Counted from the stretch's first letter, positions 15,301 to 30,300 are shown. The stretch: DNA of 64,000 nucleotides from Pogonophryne albipinna (GCA_028583405.1 CM053261.1:11154459-11218458); one strand, 5' to 3'. Notes: generated by a model not told the origin, from the sequence alone. Made by a program: numbers and translations.

Positions 15301-18300
15301 AGGGGGCGGCTGATGAAGATCTGGTGGAGGCGGAGCTGCTCCTCCAGAGGCAGGAGGAAGAGGTGCAGCGGCTCCAGGCCCACCTGGCCAACAGGCTCTC
15401 CAGGGCCAACCTCTACCCTGCAGATGACCCCCTGGCCCCATCTCGCACTTCCATGCTCGACCTTCGGGACCCCCTCCACTCCTCTTCTGTTCCTCTTCGC
15501 AAACCCAAGGTTTTTGCTCTTAACGCTTTACCAGACTCTAGAATTTGCTTCAATCTGTGTTTTTAACTAATCATGCCAACTTTGAGGTTAACTTCAGGTA
15601 TTTCGGTCTTGTTTTTTTTGTTTGTTAAAAATGTGCTTTATCACTTTGGAGCTTTTTTTGACCACACTTGAATAAACACACGTGACACAGCTAACTCTTG
15701 AACTCCCAAAGTGATTAAAAGACATTATTTCAACACGCACACTGCAAGGGGAACTCCCTACATCCAATGTCTGACTATACTTTGCTTGAAGCTTGTTTAT
15801 ATGGCAAAATGTGATGAGAGATGCACAATTTAACTCACTTGAACTCATTGGAAACTAGCTTGTTATTGCTATGCTCACTGGATGTGCTGGTAATACAAAT
15901 TGCTGACTGGAAATCATAATTCTTATCAGCCTGCATACGGTAATTAAAAATATATGGGATTGTGGTACATGTGTTTTTTTTTGTTACGCTTGGATTTATC
16001 CCACGTAATATCACAAAATCTGTCACAGTCACAGCACAGTCACAGCACAGTGGTAAACATAGCAACCAATCTGCTGATGTTTGCAGTAAATACCAATACT
16101 GTTTATCAACTATATTCCTAATAGGTTAATTATACATTCAAAGGCGAGGCATATTTCCTGTACTGCTCTTTGTAGATCCTAAATTGATTTAATTTCTGCT
16201 GAGGGGGGTTTCCAGTTTGTAAACAATAACCTTTGAGCTAAGGCAAAGGAATCTTGCTCATCCGCTTCTGGTGAGACCTGGTTACAGAACGTACCAACAA
16301 GGAAGTGGGTGTAATAAAAAAGCATCACATGAGCTGTTGTCATTGAAATGAGATAATCGGAGCAGCCATTACAACATGCAGTGTGAATAAGTCGTGTGTG
16401 TATCATAGATGTTTTTATATCGTAATGCAACACTGACAACACGGGAACATGAGCACAATCAATTGTGCCGAGGTTGAATATTATTCTTTAATATTTTTGG
16501 GTAAAATAATGATCTCTCTTATTACTTTTTATCTTTACCCCAATGGCAGAACTTCCACGGGCCTGAGTTTGTGAAGATGACCAGTGAGCCGTGTGTTGCC
16601 CTATCTGTTCCCTCTTCCATCATGGTGAGAAAGTACATTTAATTCCTCCTTTTTATTCAATGATTCCATGATGTTGCCAAAAGAAAGTGCATTATTTTTT
16701 CATTATTATTCCATAACTCTCTCTCTGCCGAAAAGAAGCGTGGTAAGGTGGAGGAGGTGCAGAGGAAGGTGGGTGTGGTGCTGCTGAACGGCCAAAAGCT
16801 GGAGCTGAGCTGTGACATCAAGGCCGTTTGTAAAGACGTTCTCGATATGGTGGTTGCTCACATCGGGCTTGTGGAGCACAATCTCTTCGGACTAGCATAC
16901 CTCAGAGGTAGCTAATGTAGCCTGTTCTTATCTGTAGTTTGAGTTGCATGAATTGTGCACGTCAGGTATATGTAGGGGTAGTCTGTCTTCTATATTGTGT
17001 GGTTGTGTGGCGGTTACCATAGCTCTTTTTAGTTAACCAATGTTAGGTCTGTCACTGATCCACGTTGACCTTAAGTACCTTCTCCTCCCACAGTAAAACA
17101 CTCAGGAATCCAAGGTTTCTCATGAAAGACCTTTGAGTGATACATGATTCATCCTAGAGAAAAATATCTTTAATTAAATCTGAATTTTAAGCATATCAGA
17201 TATGGTTTGATTATTTTTTAGTGCAGAGATTTGTGGTATTTCTATGAAAATTCATTTCTACAAATCATTTAGGATGCAAAATGTTGCTGCATGAATTCAT
17301 TCTTGCTCTATCCCAACCCTCTTTCCCTAAAAAACACACTCACAGATGATGAGTTTTTCTTTGTTGAACCTGATGCCAAACTGACCAAGGTGGCCCCAGA
17401 GGGATGGAAGGAGGACCCTAAGAAGAAGAAATCAGATGTTCCTTTTAATCTTTTCTTACGCATCAAATTCTTTATTGATGACGTCAACCTCATACAGTAA
17501 GTATATGTTTTGGTAGCGAGTTACATTGTTAAAGAACAATTGTCCCCTGTGTTGCAATATAGACAATAAGACAACCAAATATGTGTGCATTTATTTGTGT
17601 ACAACAGGCATGCTATGACCAAACATCAGTACTACCTACAGCTCAGGAAGGATATCTTGGAGGAGAGGATGCGCTGTGACACAGAAAGTGTCATGCTGTT
17701 AGCTTCACTGGCACTGCAGGCTGAATTCAGTGACTACCAGCCTGAGGTACCGAATCTCTTGAATACAGCTAAGGGTTACGAGACAGCTGCCAACCCTTCA
17801 AATGCTGGATTTAACTGAATTGTGAAATTGATTTATTTTTATATATTATAAAAAGTATTGCTAAATATATCAATTTGTTGTAGAATGTGAGTTAAAGACT
17901 TCTATTTTAAATAGTTTCAGGAACACAATTAATTGTAGTCTTATTCAATTCATGAACTGACCTATAGCGGTGTTTCTTCCTGTGCCTCAGCTCCACGGGA
18001 AGACCTACTTCAGGCTGGAGCACTACCTCCCGGTGTCTATCCTGGATAGAATTGACCAGACGACCATCAAGGAGGAGCTGCCCAAACTTCACAGCAACTA
18101 CTACGGGGCGTCTGAGTCTGAGGCAGAGTTTGAGTTTCTCAAGGTCAGCAAGACCAGAGAATAAAGGAATCGTGATTTCTTACAGACTGCCCAAAAATAT
18201 TTCAGTTATTGCTACACAAGTGTTTATTTTGTGACAAACACAGTGAATAGTTGTTTGCACATTATGGCCTTGGTTCCAGGAAAAAGTGACAAATGGTTTA

Positions 18301-21300
18301 TTTTTACAGAAAAAGTTATACACTTGAGTTGATACTTGACAACAGACCAAAGAATTGCTGTGTCAACTACAAACAAAAGTCCTGGCACGGCATTTTGCCA
18401 TATTCACAGTCCACTAAAGCCTCTCTTTTGTCTTCAATATCTTTATTCATCCCATAGAGGGGAAATGTACATAGTTACAGCAAAAGTGATACAAATAAAT
18501 ACAAATATAACACTATTATATAAAAGGGCATGTACAAAAATATCAAAATTAGAAAAATGTAAAAGTTATTCAAATGCCACTAAATCATATTGAATAACAT
18601 TATCATTTTTTATTTAACCAGATCAAATGTTTTGCATCCATATTTGATCACATTCTGATGATAAACCTTTTGACTGCATGAACATTTCAAGTACTTTAAT
18701 CTGTTTTAAAACACTTTCACATCCCTCCCCCCTAAATCAATACGGTACTGTGTATTTGTGAGAATGAAAGACTCATTTCTTTTATTTTGATTGGCTTAAA
18801 GGTGAGCCAGAGGCTGACAGAGTATGGGGTCCATTTCCACCGGGTACTTCCTGAGAAGCGGTCCCAGACGGGCATCATGTTGGGGGTCTACTCCAAGGGG
18901 GTGCTCATCTTTGAGGTTCTTAACGGAAATCGGACCCCAGTGCTAAGGTTCCCTTGGAGGGAAACTAAAAAGATTTCCTTTATAGTATGTACTTGTCTTT
19001 ACTATCAAAAATAATACTATGTCACATGTAATTCCTTCACTAACTAAGCCTAGATGCTCCTCACTTTCACTAAAATGTTTAACCTCTCACCCTGAAGAAA
19101 AAGAAGATTTGCCTGCAGAACACATCAGATGGGATTAAGCACCTGTTTCAGACAGACAGCAACAAGACCTGTCAGTATCTGCTCCAGCTCTGCTCATACC
19201 AGCACAAGTTCCACCTGCAGATGAAGGCTCGCCAGAACAACCAGGAGCTTCAGGACCTAGGTATGAGAGAAGCAAGCAGCCACACATAATATGCCCTCAG
19301 GCTCAGACAGATGGGAATATTTGGCCAGCAATGAGATGCATTTAGTTTCACTGAGAGGAGCACGTCACAGACATTTTCCACACAGCAGACTGAAAAGGGA
19401 TATATCCGAGTGTCCAGAAAAAGGCCGAGCTCCCGATAATGTCAACAGTAAACTACATTGTTTCCAGCAACAGCTGCATGCGTCAGCTTCCCACATATCT
19501 TCTCCAGATAGTAGCTGGAGCCCACTCATTTCCCTCTCTGAATTCACATTCAAGTAGTTATTAACCTGAACATAAAAGCATATCATATTCTCCATATTAT
19601 GTCAATCATCATGTCCATTGTCTTATCTGTCCATGTATCTATCCCATTTATACATGTGACTCAAACATATGGGCATTTCTTAACAGTTGATTTATCTTGT
19701 TCATGTTGCCTTGCTTGGATTGATTTGACAGAAGCTTTGTCTGTATCACGCCCCATACTCCTACCAGATTGTTGACATGAAGTCACAACTAAGTTTATAT
19801 TTTGAGTGCCAAGAAGAGCAGCCAGACCGTTAGCGATGATGATTAAGATGGATATCTCCAGAAAGAACCTTAACCGTACTGATTTTTCCGTCTAGACAAT
19901 AATTACTTCAGACTGCTGAGTTAATGAAACGGATCAACCCTCAGGCTCTTTGGAATTCCCTTGCTTTATTCACTTGTTTTACTTTTGTTAATTACTTTTT
20001 CTAGCAGACACATTATTTCAGTATCCAAAAGTATCAGTATCTCTGACTTTGACTTTTGACTTTGACTAAAACTGGTTCCATGTTGAAAAACTACCACAAT
20101 AAAATAATCTTACATATATTTTTATAGCGATAAAAGCAGAATAATATAATATTTTATAATAATATTATACTGTAGAATGAGCCATTTTGCATAATGAGTA
20201 CTTTTACTTTTGAAACTTTTAGTACATTTAGGTGATAATACTTATACTATAATACTTTTGTTTAAGTGACATTTTGAATTCAGGACTTTTACTTGTAATG
20301 GAGTAATTTTATAATGTACCTTAGTATTTTACTTTTACTTAACAGATCCGAGTTCTTCTTCCACCATTGCCAAAATCTAATTATTTTCAACTATCCAGTG
20401 ACTTTTTTTTTTGCGTGTACTTTCTTGTAATCAGAAAACTGCCCCTTGAGCAGTCTGCAGTATTCCCTGGACTCTCAGAGTGGAGACTCTGTGGGGAGGA
20501 CGGTGAGCTCGGGCAGCCTGGCCCCCAGCTTATCAACGCGCTCCAACCCAGACCAGCTGAAGAGGATCTCCTACTCCGAGGTGGCCCTCCACAAGGCAAC
20601 CTCTGGCTCCGTGTTGGTCCAAGATGAGCTTCACTTTCCAGGTTTCAATCCAGTGGCCTCCACGGTCCTTTCCAATCCGCGGATAATGAGTCGCTCTCAC
20701 CACAACCTGGGACAGATGCCAGAGTCTCCAGAGCACCGGATGGCAAAGGCGTATCAAGGCCAGTCGCAGGCCAGGCTGAGTCAGGCGCCACCAAACCAAG
20801 TGCCCTCTCACTTCCAGCAACACCAGAGAGCCAGCTCAGACACAGACTCCATCTCACACCAACAGGACAAGTGAGTCGAAAAAAGTCAAATGTTGAGGAA
20901 CAGTCTAAAAACACTAGCATCTGAAGGATAAATTGAGAATAAAAGTATAGTGCGTGTTGTAAATGCTGACATTATTTCATTACTTTACCATCCATCAAAC
21001 GACTCAGGAACTGTAATATTTTATGCATTTGCACGCCTTTAGTTTGCCCTTTTAAAATGTTATTTCATGCTCAGTTAAGGAAATGGGATCTTGTTTTTAT
21101 TAGTTGGCCCTCTGTGAAGTATTTAATGGCAGAGTCTCCAAGCTCACTTCAGGAGGGGCTGAGTTTACTAAATGAGGAATTGTTACTGGGCTGTGGCTCT
21201 GCCTAACACCACAGAGACACAGAGAGCTCCACCTCAAGCCTCTAATTAGCCCTCCGGGGGTCTGTGTGTGTGGGTGCTTTAATGTGTGCCTATTCCCATT

Positions 21301-24300
21301 TCAACTTAGTAACAAGACCTTTTGTCTGCCAGTAACTCCCTCTCGTGTCAGCTTTACAGATGACATGTGTGATATTTCTTCTCTACGAATGACACTGAAA
21401 CGTTAGTACCGGTAGTTAATGAAATACATTTTAGACTAAGGCAAGCACACTTTCGTTGACCCTTTGTAACATGAAAAGTTTCCCCCTCAGGCTAAATCTT
21501 CTCCTCTGACTCTCCTCTCAGATCTTTGGGAGCAGTGTCCCACAGCAGCCCAGTATGGAGCGTCAGCAGTTCCAAAAAGGAATCTGACTCTTCTTCCACA
21601 GAGGATACTGGCCAGGCTTATGTAGTTGGTAAGAATGCTGACCTTCGTATGTTGTGGCTCCCTGGGGATGGATAGTATAACTAGTGGTGTTCCTGTCTGC
21701 TCATATACATTCATGTAATTGTATTTTGGTAGAGACTTTAGAAAGGTTAATATATATCACCAGCAGTTAAGTTATCGCTCTGTGAAGCTACAGCCATGAG
21801 ATAAACAAAATGCACCTTTAAGAAGTGAATTGCCACTTACCTATATGCCTAAATATAAAAAAGTTTTCTGAAAAGTCATTATAATGAAAATGGTATATCC
21901 TGTTAACTGGCAGTGAGGTCTAAAACAAGAGGATTGCAGTGGATATTTGTATGACTGGCTGCACATTACTAGTAAACGGTAAAAGGGAAGAACGAGTGTC
22001 ACATTTGACATTTAATACTTTTTAAGAGTTTAGTATTGTTTAACCTGCTGTTCAACAGCTAAGTAAACCTCATGGGGAAACCTCAATGATGGTGTTAAAT
22101 GACCTTCAGTTTACTGACTTGATTGCTCATCATCTATTTTAGAAACCAAATAGTTTCTGTATAAAATGGCCCGATGCAACGGTCAACATGTTAATTATGA
22201 ATCGATGAAAATGTAATATTTCCTTTATCATTGTCTGTAAATGGAGCCAAAGATGTCATTGTTCTATTGAATATGTGTTTTAAAAGAAAGCACGACCTTG
22301 CTAATATATTATCTTTTCTCTCCCCAGGTGTCAGTATGCACAGTTCGTCTGGACCACCCTCAACCCCAGCCTCTGTTAACGGCATGTATTACAATATCCA
22401 TCTTTCATTTTCCCAGATACAAACACTCTGGATTTCCATGCTTTGTATACAGTATCATGTCGAATTGCAGGAAATCTTAGACTGCTCTCTTCCACAGCTT
22501 GTGTCGTAACATTATTAATCCCCTTCTTCAATCTGGTGAACCATATGCCGATCGTGGCGCAGCCAAGTACGGATATACAAACCCAAAAAAAAAAGGCTGT
22601 GTTCTAAATCACAATTATATAATGCAGAATTGAGTCTCTGTCCTCTCAGGGCTGCCTGCCTGCGGAACTGCCCCCGGCCCCCCATTTAATAGCTTCATAC
22701 TTGGCACTAAACTCATGACCTTCCCTTTCATCCGAGCTTAACCCGTCCTTTCAGGCCCATTAGCCAACAGTGCTAAAGTAGGGGTCGTGCAGCAACACTG
22801 TATGCCTGCCCGAGCCGATTAATAGTTACAGTGTGGATATACTAATACCCTCCGATATTATGTGTGATATTAATTTAACAAAATGACTCTGTTATAGTTC
22901 AATCACAATGAGCTAATCATGTTTTAACCATATATTACAGTAGCTATAACAAATATGTCTTTGTGTTGCACAGATTCACTTAAGAAAAAGGTCATTGCCT
23001 TGCCGTCTCCAGAAAGAGAAATCACAACTGTAAACCTGAAGAAAGATGTGAAATATGGCCTGGGTAAGGGTGAACATTCATTCTCCTGAAATAATAACTG
23101 AATTTCACACTGAGTTTCTGTTGCCACCTATTAGCTTTCAGAGTCAACAAGCATTTACTGTTATGTTTTGTGATTGTGTTTGAATGTGAGTGTGTATTTA
23201 CATCTGTTTGTGTGTGTTCTCCAGGGTTCCAGGTGGTTGGAGGGCAGAACTCTCGTGTGGAGCTTGGCACCATCATTAGCTCCATCACTCCTGGAGGTCC
23301 TGCTGATGTCAACGGCTGCCTCAAACCTGGTAGGCTAGTGTTTAGATAGACTCCTACATATAGGTGACAGTTAGCAGTCCTAGCTTGTGTGTAACAGTTG
23401 TAATGTTGGTGCAGGTGACCGGCTGATCTCAGTGAATGATGTGAAATTAGAAGGCCTCTCTCATTCCACTACCATTGAAATCCTTCAAAATGCTCCAGAT
23501 GATGTGACTCTAGTGGTGCTACAGCCCAAAGAGAGGCTCTACAAAGGTAAGAGGAGAGATATGAGTGTAGTGTTTTGTTTGGTATGTACAGGGTGCATAA
23601 CCAGTTTTATCTCTTACATCCAGACTTGCAGACCGATCTCAATATTTGTCCTTCTTGTTTTGACAGAGTCTTCTTCAGGCTATGTTCCCTACCCAGCCAA
23701 GTCTGCATTGAAGGCACTTAACTCTGACCAGAGACGGGAACTAGACTTTGATACATCGGAGGAGGAGCAGGCGGGAACAGGAAGTCCCAGCCCTCCTCTC
23801 CACGGTGCTGGCACGCCGTCATCCTCCTCCCCGGTCCACCAGCACACCAGCTTCAGCTCTCACGACTCCAGGACCAGCAGTGTTGCTAAAATCAGCCCAC
23901 CAACTGTTGATGTCTGGCAGTGCCTAGAAAGAATTACAAATTCTAGCACAGCTGCAACCTCTGCCACACATCAGAGACCAGAACCTAACGTGGGTTTGGA
24001 ACCCACGCCCCCGGCTCTGCCGCCCAAAACTAGAAAAGCTAAAGTAGCAGAAGCTCCCAAAGTTTCTGAGCACTCTGACTGGGGGGATTCGGACATGGAT
24101 GAGGAGACTCTTTCCAGTAGTCAAGAGAAACTCAAAATCCAAAAGGTGTGACCTTTGTGTTTATGAATTCATTGTTTTACATGGATCCTTTGCTTTTATA
24201 CAAAAACCCTCAACGGATGTGTGAACCAAAACTCACAAAAGGTTTTTAATCCTGGTGGAAAAAATATAAATCAACTTTTGGTAATGAAGATATATGGCTT

Positions 24301-27300
24301 TTTCACAAACAAGCATTACACAGTACCTTTCAGATGCTTGGCACAACTAACTCCCTGTTGTAAACAACCTTTGCCTATCATTACATTTATGATGTCAATG
24401 CAGGGCAGTCTGTTACCTTTACACTGCATGTCATCGCTTGAGTGTGATATCTATATTTCTTCCTCAGCGTTACCTAGTTCAGCTTCCTCACTCTCCCTTG
24501 ATCCCTTTATCTTTCTGCATGTTCCACCTTGTGATAATTCAACTTAATAATGTTCTCTGTTTGCAGGAAAACATCATGGAAAGTTGTAATGGTAATGCCC
24601 CAGGGGTCAATAGTCTCTGTCCAGGAGAACTATTTGATGTTGAGCTGTCTAAAAAAGACAGCAGCCTGGGCATAAGTGTCACGGTACTGTTCGGAAAGGT
24701 TTTCACGCTTTCTTTGTTTCGCCCCTTTCCCCCTCATCATGTTGTCCGTTTGTGCTTATGTGTCGCTGGGTATGGTATGCTTTCCTAACGCTAAATGTTG
24801 TCAGGTCTGAAGCTCTAACAGAAATAGCATCCACCGAATTATTTTTGCATGCACTTTTTTTAATCACTAAGGAATATCTTTTTTTATAAAGTCACAGTAT
24901 TTTTCTGTTCATTCATAGGAAGTGCAGTTTAAACAGGACTGTTAAGTGAGCTCTCCCATGACTTTGCTTATTGTTGCTGACTCCAGAGTCACTTACTGAT
25001 GCTAATATTATGTCTCCCTGATGGATTTTGAACACCTTACAGTAAAAGCTCAATAACAGATGACATCACTGTGTGTCATCAGACCAGGGTTGCTATCCAA
25101 TATGATTTTAGAATAAACACTGATTCATTTTGTATTGCAATAATGATTACTATTTAACTTAACAATAAACTGTCATAACCAAATGGACACTGATGAAGGC
25201 TTCTCATTGTCTCTGATTATTAGGATTTAACCTCTCAGGAATTTTGTCAATAACATCACAGTGGAGGATTTTCTTTTCATTTGCAAATAATTCATAGTTG
25301 CAGTATGATAAAGGCTTTGTCTAACTTGTATTTGACATTTATTTGAAAAAAATAAAGCATCATTTTGATAAGAAGGGTTTACTTTTTTCTGCTTGTTTGT
25401 AAATGCAATTGGTGAAATCACCAGGCGTGAAGCAGCTAAGGATATTTGAAAGCAAACAACTCCAACGTGCCTTCAAATACTTCTTGTGAAGTTTGGTTGA
25501 TATTTTTTTATACTAACAGTCTTCATAATAAACCAAGATTATATTCTGAACCATCAGTTAAGACAAAGCCTTTATCATTTAACATTACACTTAAAATGAA
25601 AAAAAAACCTTCCACACCTCTCATCAACCCCCATAAATAATACATAACGAACCATTCTCTCTTTGGCTAATTGGACTAAAGAGGTGTGTTCATGTCTTAG
25701 GGTGGCGTCAACACGACTGTTCGACATGGAGGCATCTACGTCAAAGGCATCATCCCGAAGGGAGCTGCTGAGCTCGACGGAAGAATTAAGAAAGGTGAAG
25801 TAAAGACACAGAAATATTTAATTATAAAGTGAATAATTGGAGCAAACAAAGTGTTAATAAGACTTCTTTTTGTTTGTGTCCTGTGCTCAGGTGATCGTGT
25901 GATGGCTGTCAATGGAACAAGTCTGGAGGGAGCCACTCATCAGCAAGCAGTGGAGGCTCTGCGAGACACTGGGCAGGTGAGGGATGACATTTACCCGAGC
26001 ACCCTGCTGACAAGCTGTTTAGTCTCAGCCCAGCTGGCCACTAACACTAAGTAAATCATCTGATCCCTCAGACTGTGCACTTGTTGCTGGAGAAAGGTCA
26101 TCCGCCGGCAGACAGTGTCCATGCTCCCCTCACGCCTCAGAGCACACTACTAACTGCGAACAGCTACCACGACCCGAAAAAGAATAAAAAGAAGCCCCTT
26201 CAGGTCAAAGAGAAACCGGAGTACAACTTTGTTACAGAAGGTGAGGCAACACGAAGCTTTATAGCAAATGTTTGGTTTGTTTTGTTTGTTGATTAACCAA
26301 AACATAAAGACTTTCTGCAAAAGCAGGTGTAGTTTGTGGGAATGCAAATAGTTCATACATGTGTAAGTATTGTATACAAATTGAAAAATGTTAACTTAAC
26401 CTTTTAATATTAAGGAAAATAGTGGGACATTTTTAATAGGTTTAGAGCTGTTTTTAAGTTTCAACAAAACACTCTGATGATTCTTTAACACTGACAACTA
26501 GAGCTGCATGATTCTGTAAAAATAAAACTTATTACAATTATATTAGCTGATAATGCAATTGCCTTTTGCAATATTTGGGGGGATGATCACAATATTCCCA
26601 ATTATCATGCTGTTAAAGATAATCTCTACAAAACTAAATATTTTATTTAAAGTGTGCAGGTAGGACTTCTCTTTAGATGCACAAAACATACCACATATTT
26701 TTTGCTAAATATTGCCGTTACTGTGATTTGGATATTGCACTAATCCATATTGTAGTTTCAATGCAATTTCAAATAATTGTGCGGTCCCATTTACGACAAT
26801 GTACTACAGTACTTACACATCTAGATACATCACATACCGGTAATAACAAAAAAAAGTTAAAGTTGAGTATCCATTACGCTGTTCCTGCATGTGTTTCTCC
26901 CCACAGACAATGTGTTTGAGGTGTTACTGCTGAAGAACACGTCAGGCCTGGGCTTCAGTTTCAGTCGAGAGGAGCACATCCCTGACGAACCCCCCGGCTC
27001 CAGCATGGTGCGGGTTAAAAAGCTGTTTCCTGGCCAACCAGCTGCAGAGAGTGGCCGCATCAAAGTTGGCGACATCATCATGCGGGTCAATCAGACCCCT
27101 CTCAAAGGACTCTCACAACATGTAAGTAGAATATGTCTCACTGCTGTGATCAAGCAGTCATATAAATAATTATTAACTTGGAAAAGTAAGGAAGCGCTAT
27201 GAGTAATGGGAAAAAAAATCTATTTTTCTGAATTAACAGGAGGTGATTTCAGCCTTGCGAGGAACGGGACAGGAAGTGAATTTGCTTCTTTGTAGACCTG

Positions 27301-30300
27301 AATATGGAGTTCTTCCTGAAATGGACACTTCAGCTTTGGTAAGTACATAATATATTTTCTTTCTAGCTACTGCTTGGACACTTCAAGTTCCGGAAATAGC
27401 TGAAAAATGTATTTAAACAAATGTATTTCCCAGTCTCCTAAGCCATCACCGTGGAAGGAGCCTCAGACCCAGGCAGAGCCGAGCCGGAGCCTGGACAGGG
27501 CGACCTCTCCTCCGGGGACACAGGGCCAGACGGGTCGAGTCAGCGTGGAGGACGCCCTGGAGAGGCTGCTGCTCAAAAACCCCGGCCGACAAAACAGCTA
27601 CAGCGACAGCACTGATGGGGATGAAGAGGTGGAAGAAGCCTTCAGCCCAAACCTAGCCGAGCACAACAGGCAAGCGTGGGAGCGGAGTGTCTACCACAAC
27701 CCCAGCAGCAACCTGGGACTGGGACGATACGACAGCACGGGTCAGCTGGACGATACCATCAACCCAGCCTTCTACTCCCCAAACCTGTCCATTACAAGAT
27801 CGGACCTCAGCAAGAGGTACGCATGGAGTAAATCAGGGGTGGGGAACCTAGGTAATTTAAAAACACACGCAAAAAAGAAAACAATTAAAGAAATCTAGAC
27901 CGCAAAATAATTAAACAAGCAAGTGCCTGTTTTTCCTGGCCAAGGTCAGGGTCCTTGAACACAACACGAGCCTAACGTGTCATCACGTGGTATATGTCTC
28001 CTCCTTTATATATACAGGGTGTTTCTCAATCGCGAGTACGATTGCTTGGTAGCACGTCTTCCGAGCGTCTTGCTTCAGAAACGAGGCAAGAATTCTTCCT
28101 GGCATTCGGAAAACAAAGAGTGGAACAGGCGAGCAAGTGTGCAGGTGTGCGTCATATGAGACGCCCCGCCTTACATTTTCCGCCACAGATTTGGGGGAAA
28201 TGGTCCGTGCGCAAAGCATTGTGGGGATTTTAAGACCGCGGAGTCTACATATGTGCAGCCTCGACATTTCTCCAAACGAAGTACGCCGGGCTCGGTAGAT
28301 TTCCAAGTATGCTGGACATTGGAACAGTACTTCGGCGGCACTCAATTATGTAGTATGCTTGAAATAGTGGCTTTTGGAGCAGCTTTACTCGCGATTGAGA
28401 AACACTCACAGTCTATGGTCTCGTCTGACAGGGGTGTAGTGCTGACGGAGAGCACCAGAACGCCGCTCCGGCACTTCAGAAATGGCAGTACCCATAAGGA
28501 GGCTCCATGCCGCAGTTTTTGCGTGGCTGTGTCTTTAGTTGAAAGCCCAGTGGCGATCTGCTCATCTGTCATACGGAGCATGCCCCCCGGACCCCCCTAG
28601 AGGAGGTTAGGTCCCCCCCCCACTTAAATCATGTTCAGATGGATAGGAAACTAAATACATTTGCACACATCTTGTGTCCATATCTTTCTGTTTTGGTGGT
28701 CATGCCACAACCGTGCACGTGCATGCATGCACGAGTCATGGTAAGATATCTGGATTAAGAGGTTGCTTTTTCTTTGAACAGCATGAAAGAAAGGCCAAAT
28801 GAATGGGCTGTGATTTTATTATTTTTAAGCAGAGGTCAATAATTTGTACGGCCCTCGGAGGATGTTGAAAAAATTGAAATGGCCCTTGAGAGGAAAAAGG
28901 TTCCCCACCCCTGGAGTAAATGAATAATGCATAATATCTGCATTAATGCTATTCTCTGATATTAAATGTTTTTTCTTTGTGGTTGTTTGGCAGGTTTCCT
29001 TCTTCCCCTGTTACAGCTGATTTGGAGTCGTCCTCCCTTCATATGGTGTCCTCCCCCACTGCTCCAAGCCCTGATCCCCTGCCTCCTCCTCTGCCTCTGC
29101 CCTTAAACCTCACCGTGTCTGGCAATGGACAGGAAATGGAGGACTTTGTCCCGGTAAGGCCTGAGGAAGGGAAGCTCTGTTTGACTCAAAAATTGTTTCA
29201 CTCGACCAAGGGTCATTTTTCTAACTGAGCTTTTTCTCCGTTACTAGGAAGTGGAGCTAAGAGTCTCCCTGGTGAAGTCAGAAAAAGGCAGCCTTGGCTT
29301 CACCCTCACCAAAGGAAGTGATCACGGGTGTTACATCCATGACATCGTCCAGGATCCAGCCAAAGGAGATGGCAGTCTCAAGCCCGGGGACCGAATGATT
29401 ATGGTACAAATTCAGCCCTGATCCCTTTAATCGCAGCCTATAGTTTGACCAACCTATGGTTTAGGTGCACAATATAAACCCAAAGAGATATGGTGTCAAA
29501 AAAAAATGTTAAAGAAACATTTTTGGATCTAAGACAAGATTAGGGCAAACAGAACAAGGCTAGCTGTTTTCCACTGCTTCTAGTCATTTTGCTATGCTAG
29601 AAGCTGTTTCCCAATTGTATGAATCTTTATTTTCTTCCTGCAGGTGAACAACACAGATGTGAGCAACATGGGCCACACAGAGGTGGTCAATCTTGTGCGC
29701 GCTGCTCCCCGTGTGGTTGACTTGGTGGTAGGGAGGGTCCTGGAGGCTCCCAAGCCCCCAATAGAAGCCCACCTGCTGCCTGACATTGACTTTGAGGGCA
29801 GCCAAGAACCCATGGGTAAGAAACAGACCTTAAAACAAACAGTCCTGGCACTAAAATGCAGGCACACTGCTAACAAGTGTTGCATCATTTATACGTTGTC
29901 CTATCACCAGGTTTGGTACTGGACGGTGGCAGTGACAGTGTTTACGATGTCTTGTTTGTGAGAGAAGTCCTGCCCGGCTCAATGGCCTATGAGGAGGGCA
30001 CCCTGAGGCCTCTTGATCTGATCCACTACATCAACGGTGCTCCCACACAGGACCTGACTCTGAGTGAGAGCACCAGACTGCTGGAGCTCTCACTGAACGA
30101 CCTCACACTGAAGGCCACAAGGTGACCTTATAAAGAATTACACATGTTTCCTGGCTCAAGATACTGCATGTGCACCATTTCATTCACTTGTTTTTTGTCT
30201 AAAGGGATGGAAAGCCTGTTTCTCCTGGTCAGAAAAGTGTCTCTTTTCTTAACAACAATGGTAGCCCCAAGATTTCATCCAGCATGAATGGTATGTACCA

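Noticed and set aside
22386..22387. GT donor four bases after the GC donor in ptpn13
   Set aside because: Joining it to the exon at 22974 shifts the frame and meets a stop within four codons.
27983..28600. Several 80-120 codon frames on both strands
   Set aside because: They lie inside the nested transposon-like elements, lack similarity to any family I know and overlap each other; chance frames in GC-richer DNA.
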